In this document: positions 8,640-15,820 of the stretch, piece after piece | How positions within the stretch are numbered: the stretch's first letter is position 1 | Layout of the letters: the number at the start of each line of letters is the position of its first letter | Source: Deltaproteobacteria bacterium HGW-Deltaproteobacteria-8 | Lineage (GTDB): Bacteria; Desulfobacterota; Desulfovibrionia; Desulfovibrionales; Desulfovibrionaceae | Assembly: GCA_002840405.1 (NCBI GenBank) | Contig: PHAR01000001.1 | Location: 516,320 to 580,319 of the forward strand | Reading direction: 5' to 3' | Length of the DNA: 64,000 nucleotides | The notes under the pieces: generated by a model | The model's input: the letters and a program-made list of their open reading frames with translations, nothing else | What the model was told of the DNA's origin: nothing | Database searches by the model: none | Translations under genes and position numbers: made by a program

Positions 8640-9471
8640 GACCGCCCTCCTCCTTCTTCTCAGTATTCGGCTTGTCGTCACTTGGCTTGCCGCCGTTAGG
8701 CTTGTCGTCGGTCCCGTGCGCTCCGCCTGAGCCGTGTGTTCCGGCCCCGACAAAGAGCTGCCGTCCGAGCATGGCCAGCACGCCCAGGCCGGACAGGCCC
8801 ACCGCCCACTTCACCGCCGGGGCCACCACTCCGGCCAGGAAGTCGAAGGAGAGCGGGTCCACCGGCTGCACGGCCCAGCCGTCCGGGGCGGTGCTCGCGA
8901 TGTAGTACATGTTGGGCTTGGTATCCTTGCCCTTGGCGATGACGCGCACCACCTTGCCCTGGTTGGCGGCCAGCAGCTTTGCCGCGTCGCTGTTCGGATC
9001 GTTGATGTCGCCGAACACGCGGGCCTTGGTGGGGCAGGTGTCGACGCAGGCCGGAGCCAGGCCAGCGGCCCGGCGCTCCGGGCAGTAGTTGCACTTGTCG
9101 GCGATGCGCTTCACCGGGTCGCGGAAGCGCGCGCCGTAGGGGCAGGCCTTGATGCAGTTGCCGCAGCCGATGCACAGCCTGGGGTCGATGACCACGGTGC
9201 CGTCGCTTGCGCTCTTGTAGGTGGCCCCGGTGGGGCAGGCCTGGATGCAGGTGGGTTCGTCGCAGTGCATGCACGCGCCGGGCTGGAAGTGCCCATGGCC
9301 CAGCTTCTTGGACCCATCCGAGGCGTTCACCAGCGGCGGCACGGCCTCCTTGATCCAGTTGCGCCAGACCCCGCGCGACACGCCGTTGGCCTGCTTGCAG
9401 GCGGCCACGCAGCCCTTGCAGTCGATGCACTTGGCCGAGTCGATGACCATGGCCAGCTTCTGGGTGCTCAT
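8632..9471 (-). CDS. Four-cluster 4Fe-4S ferredoxin subunit with C-terminal membrane anchor
   Basis: A 279-residue electron-transfer subunit. Four groups of cysteines (CIDCKGCVAAC, CMHCDEPTCIQAC, CIGCGNCIKAC, CNYCPERR...CVDTC) match the PhsB/PsrB/FdnH layout for four [4Fe-4S] clusters. A hydrophobic helix at about residues 218-242 (AVKWAVGLSGLGVLAMLGRQ) would anchor it to the cytochrome b subunit, followed by a Gly/Lys/Asp/Glu-rich tail of ~35 residues. It has no signal peptide of its own and is presumably exported with the Tat-targeted catalytic subunit. Its ATG overlaps the stop of that gene (ATGA), a sign of coupled, stoichiometric synthesis. Confidence 0.92.
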   Translation of the reverse strand: MSTQKLAMVIDSAKCIDCKGCVAACKQANGVSRGVWRNWIKEAVPPLVNASDGSKKLGHGHFQPGACMHCDEPTCIQACPTGATYKSASDGTVVIDPRLCIGCGNCIKACPYGARFRDPVKRIADKCNYCPERRAAGLAPACVDTCPTKARVFGDINDPNSDAAKLLAANQGKVVRVIAKGKDTKPNMYYIASTAPDGWAVQPVDPLSFDFLAGVVAPAVKWAVGLSGLGVLAMLGRQLFVGAGTHGSGGAHGTDDKPNGGKPSDDKPNTEKKEEGGHA

Positions 9472-11675
9472 GCCGCCCCCTTCTTCTTCACGCTGAGGAA
9501 GGTTTCATGAATGGCCGAGTTGCCGCAGATGGAGTCGAAGCGGCTCTCCATGAGCTCCACGATGCTCGCCCCCACTCCCTTGGTGTGCGACAGCCCTCCG
9601 GAGATGCTGCCAAAGCCGCTGAGCATGTACACGGTGTCACGGCGAATCTTCGGCGTGACCAGGGCTTTCAACTCGCCCTTGCCCGCCGGGCTCTCCACCT
9701 GGACCACGTCGCCCTGGCGGACGCCCAGTTCCTTGGCCGCGTCCTCGTTCAGCCAGAGCATGTTCTCCGGCTCGAACTCGGACAACAGCGCGTTGTTGGT
9801 GCTGCTGCCCTGGGTGATGCAGGCGCTGCGGCCCACCACCAGCCGGAACTTTCGGGCCGCATCCGGGGTGGTCTTTGGCGGCTGGTACACCGGCAGGGGG
9901 TCCAGGCCCATTTCCGCGTAGCGCGAACAGTACAGCTCGATCTTCTGGCTCGGGGTCTTGAAGGGCGCCCCGTCCGTGCCGCCCAGGGGCGGATTGGGCG
10001 GGTAGAACACGCCGTCGCGCTTGATGATCTCCGCAGCCTCGGGGAAGGCGGCCAGCTGCTTCAGGCGGTAGGCCGGGATGTCGAAGTCGAAGAACTCGGC
10101 CAGGCCGAGCTTGCCGGCCAGGGCCTTCAGGATGTCGAACACCGGGCGGCTCTCGTACAGCGGGGGAATGACCGGGTCGCGCCAGACCAGGCACGCGCCC
10201 TCGGCGCCGGACTGCAGCGCCTGCACCGGGTCCTGGCGCTCCATGGCGCTTGGCGCAGGCAGCACCAGGTCGGCCATCCAGGCCGTGTCGCTCATGGCGA
10301 TGTCCACCACCACCATGAAGTCCAGCTGGTCGATCATCTCGCGGGTCTTGCGGCGCTCAGGCGCGGTGGCCATGGGGTTGGTCTTGTACACGAACCAGCC
10401 CTTGATCGGGTACGGCGCACCCTTGATGACCGCCTCGCGGGTGAGCACAAAGGAGCCCTCGTCGTCAAAGAGCAGGGGCACGCTCTTGGCGTCCACGCGG
10501 CCCGGGGGGCTGTCATCGTACCAGGGCGGCTCAAAGGCGACCTTCTTCAGGCCCGCCGGGCGCGCCGGAACAAGCCCGCCGGGCCGGTCGTAGTTGCCGA
10601 GCAGCGCGTTGACGATGGCGAAGCTGCGGCGGATCTGGGTGGAGTTTTCGTAGTCCGAGGTGCGCCGGCCAGGATAGACCATGGAGGCAGGGGCCGCAGC
10701 GGCCAGTTCCCGGGCCATGCGCCGGATGTCCGCAGCCGGGATGCCGGTCTGCTTCTCGGCCCATTCCGGTGTCATGTCGGCCACGTGCGCCGCGAGCTTG
10801 TCGAGACCGCTGGTGCGCTCGGCCATGTATTTGGCGTCGTAGAGCTTTTCGCTGATGATGACGTTGGCCAGCGCGAGCATGAAGGCCATGTCCGTGCCGG
10901 GCTGGATGGGGTACCATTCCGAAGCCAGGGCCGCGCTCTTGGTGTAGCGCGGGTCCAGCACCACCACCTTGGCCCCGTTCCCCATGATGGAGATGAGGTC
11001 CATGCTGTCGGGCGTGACCAGGGCCTCCAGGCGGTTGGCCCCGGCCAGGATGACGTACTTGGAGTTCTTCACGTCGGGCAGGGGCACATCGCCGAAGGTG
11101 TCCAGGAAGGCCCGGTTGCCGGAGAGCAGGCACAAGGACTCGTGGCTGGTGACGTTGAAGGAGCCGAAGGCCTCGGCAAAGCGGTTCACAAAGCCGCTCT
11201 GCATGTCCGCCCCGGCGCTGAAGAGCATGCCGCAGCGGGTGTACTTGGCGGCGATGTCCTTCATCTTGGTGGCAGTCAGCTCAATGGCCTCGTCCCAGGA
11301 GATGGCCTTCCACTTGCCCTCGCCGCGCTTGCCCACGCGCAGCAGGGGCGTCTTCACGCGGTCCGGGTCGTAGACCTGGGCCACGCCCGCGTTGCCGCGC
11401 GCGCAGAGCATGCCGCGCGACTTGGTGAACTTGGGGTTGGGATCAAGCTTGGTGATGACGCCGCGCTCCACCCGGGCGATGAGCCCGCAGCGGTTGAAGC
11501 ACATGTCACAGACGCTCAGCTTCGACTCCCACTTGGGCGCCTTGGCGGCTGGCGCGGCCTTGGCCTCGGGCGCGGTCACGGCGCCAACGGCCGTGGCCGC
11601 CACCGCCGTTGCCGAGGCCCCGGCCAGGCGCAGGAAGTCGCGCCGGGAAATTCGCTTGGTCTCGCTGTCACTCAT
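9468..11675 (-). CDS. Molybdopterin oxidoreductase catalytic subunit (thiosulfate/polysulfide reductase family)
   Basis: A 735-residue Mo-bisMGD enzyme of the PhsA/PsrA group. Residues 10-18 are a twin-arginine motif (SRRDFLRLA), so it is exported folded. Cys56, Cys59, Cys63 and Cys91 (C-x2-C-x3-C-x27-C) hold the proximal [4Fe-4S] cluster. The conserved SHESLC segment offers Cys182 as the probable Mo ligand, as in thiosulfate, polysulfide and sulfur reductases rather than the Sec/Cys of formate dehydrogenases. With the downstream ferredoxin, cytochrome b and rhodanese, the likely job is periplasmic reduction or disproportionation of thiosulfate, polysulfide or tetrathionate. The exact substrate, and direction, cannot be fixed from sequence. 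Confidence 0.9.
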   Translation of the reverse strand: MSDSETKRISRRDFLRLAGASATAVAATAVGAVTAPEAKAAPAAKAPKWESKLSVCDMCFNRCGLIARVERGVITKLDPNPKFTKSRGMLCARGNAGVAQVYDPDRVKTPLLRVGKRGEGKWKAISWDEAIELTATKMKDIAAKYTRCGMLFSAGADMQSGFVNRFAEAFGSFNVTSHESLCLLSGNRAFLDTFGDVPLPDVKNSKYVILAGANRLEALVTPDSMDLISIMGNGAKVVVLDPRYTKSAALASEWYPIQPGTDMAFMLALANVIISEKLYDAKYMAERTSGLDKLAAHVADMTPEWAEKQTGIPAADIRRMARELAAAAPASMVYPGRRTSDYENSTQIRRSFAIVNALLGNYDRPGGLVPARPAGLKKVAFEPPWYDDSPPGRVDAKSVPLLFDDEGSFVLTREAVIKGAPYPIKGWFVYKTNPMATAPERRKTREMIDQLDFMVVVDIAMSDTAWMADLVLPAPSAMERQDPVQALQSGAEGACLVWRDPVIPPLYESRPVFDILKALAGKLGLAEFFDFDIPAYRLKQLAAFPEAAEIIKRDGVFYPPNPPLGGTDGAPFKTPSQKIELYCSRYAEMGLDPLPVYQPPKTTPDAARKFRLVVGRSACITQGSSTNNALLSEFEPENMLWLNEDAAKELGVRQGDVVQVESPAGKGELKALVTPKIRRDTVYMLSGFGSISGGLSHTKGVGASIVELMESRFDSICGNSAIHETFLSVKKKGAA

Positions 11676-11696
11676 GAAAGCCCCCTTGAGGGTGTG

Positions 11697-11730
11697 CGGC
11701 GGGCCTGGGCCGGACTGCCCCGGCCCGCCG
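11697..11730 (-). other. Intercistronic hairpin between cytochrome c and reductase genes
   Basis: CGGCGGGCC (11697-11705) pairs perfectly with GGCCCGCCG (11722-11730). Inside it, GGGC (11707-11710) pairs with GCCC (11717-11720) around a 6-base loop. It fills the 77-base gap after the cytochrome gene. There is no T-run, so it is more likely an mRNA-processing or partial-termination element that sets cytochrome above reductase levels. Confidence 0.5.
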
Positions 11731-11752
11731 TGCGGTCACGCCATGCCCGTGG

Positions 11753-12070
11753 CTAGTTGCACTTGGCCGGAGTCGGAGAGTCCTTGGCGTAGTCGTGCAG
11801 GTAGGCGAAGATGTCGCCACGGTCCGCATCAGACACGCCCTTCCAGTCCTTGTAGCACTTGATGGACTCGACCTTGGCGAAGGTCTTCTTCCAGTCGGCC
11901 TGGGTCTTGGAATTGGGCGAAAGATCGGACGCCGTGACGCCGTGGCAGGTGCGGCACTTGGCGCGGTACAGGAACTTGCCCTTGCGGGCGTTGCCCTCGG
12001 CAAAGGCCAGGCTGGCGACGGCCAGGGCCAGGATCAGGGCAGTGACGATGCCGATGCTGCTGCGCTTCAT
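11753..12070 (-). CDS. Small periplasmic monohaem cytochrome c
   Basis: A 105-residue precursor with a signal peptide (ALILALAVASLAFAEG) and one covalent haem site, CRTCH, near residue 40. The mature part is ~80 residues with two further cysteines (SIKCYKDW, PAKCN) that could form a disulfide. It is the first gene of the reverse-strand sulfur operon and may exchange electrons with the reductase. The ATG is preceded by GGAG at the right distance; the frame is open further upstream but that part lacks a ribosome site. A CsoR-type palindrome lies ~85 bases upstream of the start. Confidence 0.88.
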   Translation of the reverse strand: MKRSSIGIVTALILALAVASLAFAEGNARKGKFLYRAKCRTCHGVTASDLSPNSKTQADWKKTFAKVESIKCYKDWKGVSDADRGDIFAYLHDYAKDSPTPAKCN

Positions 12071-12153
12071 GGGATTCTCCTTTGTTTTGCTTTCCAGTTT
12101 GCGGGGCTGGGCCGTTTGGCTGCAACACCAGTTGTCACCCCACGCTTGCCAAA

Positions 12154-12168
12154 TACCCATACGGGGTA
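12154..12168. promoter_or_regulatory. Candidate CsoR/CstR-type operator
   Basis: A perfect inverted repeat TACCC-N5-GGGTA. CsoR-family repressors bind C/G-tract inverted repeats flanked by TA, and a member is encoded at the end of this operon. The site lies between the divergent cytochrome c and kinase-like genes, 84 bases before the cytochrome start. Assignment as the operator is inference. Confidence 0.5.
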
Positions 12169-12268
12169 CCCGTGTCAAGAGGCTACAAGGAAACATAACA
12201 CAAAAAAGTAAGAAAAACACAGCACGGCCCACCCGCCTGTACGGCTTACGGCTGGAACGTGTAACGCC

Positions 12269-12297
12269 TTGACGAGACGCACAAAAATTTGTATAGA
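12269..12297 (+). promoter_or_regulatory. Sigma70-type promoter for the kinase-like gene
   Basis: TTGACG (12269-12274), a 17-base spacer and TATAGA (12292-12297), five of six and four of six matches to the consensus. AGGAGG at 12312-12317 and the ATG at 12324 follow, so the leader is very short (about 20 bases). Confidence 0.65.
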
Positions 12298-12323
12298 ATG
12301 CATATCAAACCAGGAGGAGCTCC

Positions 12324-13271
12324 ATGCCCGAATCCGTCCGAGCACTTGTGGAGCGCTTCAAGCCGCCCGTAAGCGTGGGGACGTACGGGACGGTGTTCAC
12401 GGACACCACGGAGTTCATGAACATCAGCTACGGCGATGTCATCGACGTGGGCCAGCGGCACTATCTCGTCCTGGGCGACGAGCGCGAGCGCCGTTTCGGC
12501 ATGGAAGACCCAAAATTCTGGGTCAAGCGCTGCGTGGAGCTTGAGTCCGGGCAGTACCGCATCCTCAAGCTCGAATTCCAGGAGAGCTTTGACCAGCACA
12601 TCGGGCCGCTGACCATCACCTGCCACCGCAGCGCGGCCAAGGAAGCGCGCATCCTGCGCCTGGTGGCGGGCGATCCACGCTTCATGCAGGGCCAGGGCGT
12701 CAAGGACAGCAGGGGCAACCTGGTGCGCGTGCTGGAGCGCGTGGCCGGGCGCAGGCTGGACCTGAACATCGAGGACATCCACACCACCCACCGCGAGTAC
12801 TTCCTTGATGTCTACCCCGGCATTCTCACGCGCTTCATCAAAGCCTGCCGGGCCATCCACCATTTGCACCAGCACGGCGAGACCCACGGCGACATCCGCC
12901 GCGACCACCTCTACGTGGACCACAAGACCGGCGACTACTGCTGGATCGACTTCGACTACGGCTACGACTCGGTGGAGAACCCCTTCGGCCTGGACCTCTT
13001 CGGTCTGGGCAACATCTTGTCCTTCATCACCGGAAAGGGCGTGCACGCCATCCAGGAGGTGGACGCGGACGCGCTTTCCATCACCGAGGAGGACTGCGCC
13101 CTGTTCTTCCGGCACCGGGTGGTGAACCTGAGGAAGATCTTCCCGTACATCCCAGAGGACCTGAACCGCGTGCTCATGCACTACTCGTCCGGGTCCGAGG
13201 TGTTTTACGAAACCGTGCCCGAGCTTCTGGCCGACCTGGAGCCCTGCCTGGACGCCCTGCGCCGGGCCTGA
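12324..13271 (+). CDS. Protein-kinase-like protein
   Basis: A 315-residue soluble protein with a kinase-like fold but altered motifs. The catalytic-loop equivalent is HGDIRRDH (His188-Gly189-Asp190), with His in place of the usual Asn, and the metal-binding DFG is DFD (Asp209-Phe210-Asp211). Upstream, RILKLEF may supply the lysine strand and SAAKEARIL the helix-C glutamate. There is no clear glycine-rich loop. It resembles Ser/Thr or small-molecule kinases with HGD loops; activity is plausible but not certain. It has its own strong promoter and ribosome site, and a universal stress protein gene follows by 33 bases, so a stress-response role is a reasonable guess. Confidence 0.65.
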   Translation: MPESVRALVERFKPPVSVGTYGTVFTDTTEFMNISYGDVIDVGQRHYLVLGDERERRFGMEDPKFWVKRCVELESGQYRILKLEFQESFDQHIGPLTITCHRSAAKEARILRLVAGDPRFMQGQGVKDSRGNLVRVLERVAGRRLDLNIEDIHTTHREYFLDVYPGILTRFIKACRAIHHLHQHGETHGDIRRDHLYVDHKTGDYCWIDFDYGYDSVENPFGLDLFGLGNILSFITGKGVHAIQEVDADALSITEEDCALFFRHRVVNLRKIFPYIPEDLNRVLMHYSSGSEVFYETVPELLADLEPCLDALRRA

Positions 13272-13304
13272 AACACAACCTCACGAGTGATCACGGAGGA
13301 CCGC

Positions 13305-13760
13305 ATGGACGTAAAGAACATCCTCATCAGCGTGGACGCCTCAGACAACGCCCTGCGCGCCGTGGACTACGCCGCCACAATCCTCGCCGCGACTCCGGGC
13401 GTCCGCGTGACGCTTCTGTATATCGAGCGCGCGCCCAACCGAGACAAGTTCGAGAACGAAAAAGCCTGGCTGAACCAGTGCAGACTGGACCATGACCGCG
13501 TCTTCGACTTTCTGGCCAAGGCCCGCAGCGTCCTCATGGCCGAGGGCCTGCCGGAAGGGGCCGTGTCCGAGCGAACGGTCTTATGCAGCGCGGAGCCAAG
13601 CATCGCCCAGACCATCCTGGACGTGCAGCAGGAAGGTGGCTTCGGCACCCTTGTTGTGGGCCGCCGGGGACTCACCAAGGGCGAGGAGTTCCTCTTCGGC
13701 AGCGTTTCCAGCAAGCTGGTGCACAACGCCAAGAACTGCGCGGTCTGGGTGGTGCAGTAG
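13305..13760 (+). CDS. Universal stress protein, UspA family, ATP-binding type
   Basis: A 151-residue single-domain Usp protein. It begins with the strand KNILISVDASDNALRAVDYA and ends with VVGRRG...FLFGSVSSKLVHNAKNCAVWVV. That end segment matches the ATP-binding signature G-x2-G-x9-G-S, so this is a nucleotide-binding Usp (MJ0577-like) rather than the UspA type that lacks it. The ATG at 13305 is preferred over an in-frame GTG at 13287 because GGAGGA lies 4 bases before it and the protein then starts at the usual place. It follows the kinase-like gene closely and probably shares its promoter. Confidence 0.9.
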   Translation: MDVKNILISVDASDNALRAVDYAATILAATPGVRVTLLYIERAPNRDKFENEKAWLNQCRLDHDRVFDFLAKARSVLMAEGLPEGAVSERTVLCSAEPSIAQTILDVQQEGGFGTLVVGRRGLTKGEEFLFGSVSSKLVHNAKNCAVWVVQ

Positions 13761-13784
13761 CCGGGCGCGGTTCAAGCAAACAAG

Positions 13785-13812
13785 TTGCATTGCCATGCGG
13801 TTTTGCTACGGT
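13785..13812 (+). promoter_or_regulatory. Putative promoter of the first caspase-like gene
   Basis: TTGCAT (13785-13790), a 16-base spacer and TACGGT (13807-13812). The -10 is weak, but the same TTGCAT-N16-TA arrangement occurs before the second caspase-like gene, which supports it. Confidence 0.4.
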
Positions 13813-13841
13813 TGAGCAAAGACTCGTGGTGAGGTACTGTT

Positions 13842-15743
13842 ATGGCCCTGCGTGCGCTCCGCTGGCTCCTTTTCGCGCTCCTGGCGACAGGCTTGCTGGC
13901 CGCGTCGGCCCTGGCCGCGCCCTCAAGCGGCGAGGAGCGCCACGCCCTGGTCATCGGCAACTCCGCCTACAAGTCCGCCCCGCTCAGGAACCCCGCCAAC
14001 GACGCCAGGGACATCGCCGCAGCGCTGAAGGACCTTGGCTTCAAGGTGACGCTGTTGACCGACGCCAGCCACCAGAAGATGGATGCGGCCGTGCGCGAGT
14101 TCGGCCTGAACCTGCGCCAGGGCGGGGTGGGCCTGTTCTACTACGCCGGGCACGGCGTGCAGGTGGCGGGTGAGAACTACCTCGTGCCCGTGGACGCCAA
14201 CATAGCCTCTGAAAGCGACGTGAAGTTCAGCTGCCTGAACGCCGGGCTGGTGCTGGGCAAGATGGAGGACGCCGGGAATTCGCTCAACGTGGTCATCCTC
14301 GACGCCTGCCGCAACAACCCCTTTGCCCGCAGCTTCCGCAGCGCGGAGCGCGGCCTGGCCAAAATGGACGCGCCCACGGGCTCCCTCATCGCCTACGCCA
14401 CAGCCCCGGGCTCCGTGGCGGGCGACGGCACGGGCAAAAATGGCGTGTACACCAAGCACCTGCTGCAGAACATGCGCGTGCCCGGCCTGCCCATCACGGA
14501 CCTGTTCATGCGCGTACGCATGGGCGTGGTGGCGGAAACAGGCAAAAAGCAGGTGCCCTGGGAGTCCAGCTCCCTGACCGGGTATTTCTACTTCAAGGGC
14601 GCAAGCGACCCTGGCCTGGCCCCGCCAGTCGGCCAGGCCCTGGCACCAGCGCCGGCTCCTGTCCCTGCTCCGGCCCTGGCACCTTTGGTGGATAAGCCGA
14701 AGACCGCCCCGGCCCCTGTGATCGACCTCAAGGCTGAGCGGCGGCGCATGGCCGAAGATGCTGCGCGGCTCAAGCGCGAAAAGCAGGAACTGGCGCAGCT
14801 CCAGTCCCTCCAGGCCGAGAGGGATCGCCTTGAGGACGAGCGCCAGAAGCTGGAGCAGGCCAAGCTGCTGGCCATGAGCACACGGCCCAAGCAGGCCCCT
14901 CAAGCGGCTCCGGCTGTCGCGCCCCAGGCCAATGCCCATGCCGCGCAGTTCGCGCAACTGGCCCGCGCTGGCCTGCCCGGCGCTTACGCGTATTTCGAGC
15001 AGGCCGTGCAGGCCCGGGCCAACGACTCTGATGCCCGCGCCGGGCTGGCCATCGCGTTGGTCTTCTCCGGACGCGAGGCCGACGCCAGATACCAGGTCCA
15101 ACGTTTGGATGAGTCCGGCGCACAAACATCGAGCGTGCGCCTCGCCAAGGGGCTGATGCTGGGGCTTTCCGGCAACGCGGACAGCCAGTACCAGCTGAGC
15201 CGCGCGCTGGAGGACGACGCGGACAAGGCTCTGGTGCTGCTGTGCCAGACGGCGGCCGCAGTCACGAAGTCCGAATACGACAAAGGCCAGCGGCTCATGG
15301 CCGACTATGCCACCCTGGTGCCTGAGCCAGAGCGCAGTGAATACGCCAGGAGCCTGGCGAAGCGTACCGACCCTCTCTCGGCCATGACCGGAACCTTCAC
15401 CTGGACGGCGGCCCAGGGCCAGTGGGGGCATGAGGCGAGCATGACGCTGGTCTTGGCTGCCGACAACGGCACCCTCTCAGGCTCCGGCACTATGATCCAC
15501 CAGGCCACCACCATGACCTCAGCCTTGAGCGAGGTGGAGGTCCGCGGCACCACCATGAGCTTCGTGTTCATGGCAAAGTACCTGCTCTTCATCGGCGAGC
15601 AGTACCGGTTCACCTGTGCCCTGACCAAGGATCCCGGCATCATCGCCGTGGTCAAGGCCGAGGTGCTGCGCATGGGCTCCTACACGGAGATGACGCGTTG
15701 GTCGAACAGCAGGCTTGTGCGCCAGTCCACCCCGCGGCCCTGA
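13842..15743 (+). CDS. Exported caspase-like (peptidase C14) protein with coiled coil and helical-repeat tail
   Basis: A 633-residue protein with a signal peptide (first ~26 residues). It carries a caspase/metacaspase p20-type domain (about 30-255). The catalytic dyad is visible as His104 in YYAGHG and Cys156 in DACRNNP. A Pro/Ala linker, a charged Glu/Arg/Lys-rich coiled coil (about 290-345), TPR-like helices (about 365-510) and a ~110-residue beta-rich end follow. Proteases of this type cleave after basic residues or act as scaffolds. It is secreted across the inner membrane and its next-door gene is a close paralogue. It lies upstream of the T6SS locus, but a link is only positional. Confidence 0.85.
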   Translation: MALRALRWLLFALLATGLLAASALAAPSSGEERHALVIGNSAYKSAPLRNPANDARDIAAALKDLGFKVTLLTDASHQKMDAAVREFGLNLRQGGVGLFYYAGHGVQVAGENYLVPVDANIASESDVKFSCLNAGLVLGKMEDAGNSLNVVILDACRNNPFARSFRSAERGLAKMDAPTGSLIAYATAPGSVAGDGTGKNGVYTKHLLQNMRVPGLPITDLFMRVRMGVVAETGKKQVPWESSSLTGYFYFKGASDPGLAPPVGQALAPAPAPVPAPALAPLVDKPKTAPAPVIDLKAERRRMAEDAARLKREKQELAQLQSLQAERDRLEDERQKLEQAKLLAMSTRPKQAPQAAPAVAPQANAHAAQFAQLARAGLPGAYAYFEQAVQARANDSDARAGLAIALVFSGREADARYQVQRLDESGAQTSSVRLAKGLMLGLSGNADSQYQLSRALEDDADKALVLLCQTAAAVTKSEYDKGQRLMADYATLVPEPERSEYARSLAKRTDPLSAMTGTFTWTAAQGQWGHEASMTLVLAADNGTLSGSGTMIHQATTMTSALSEVEVRGTTMSFVFMAKYLLFIGEQYRFTCALTKDPGIIAVVKAEVLRMGSYTEMTRWSNSRLVRQSTPRP

Positions 15744-15761
15744 GCCAACACCGCAATGGGC

Positions 15762-15789
15762 TTGCATTTTTCATGGAGTGGGATAAATT
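15762..15789 (+). promoter_or_regulatory. Putative promoter of the second caspase-like gene
   Basis: TTGCAT (15762-15767), 16 bases, TAAATT (15784-15789). It begins 18 bases after the stop of the first paralogue and mirrors that gene's own promoter, so the duplication seems to have included the promoter. Confidence 0.5.
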
Positions 15790-15820
15790 AGTGCGTAACA
15801 CTCCACGGAGGGGCCCCCCC

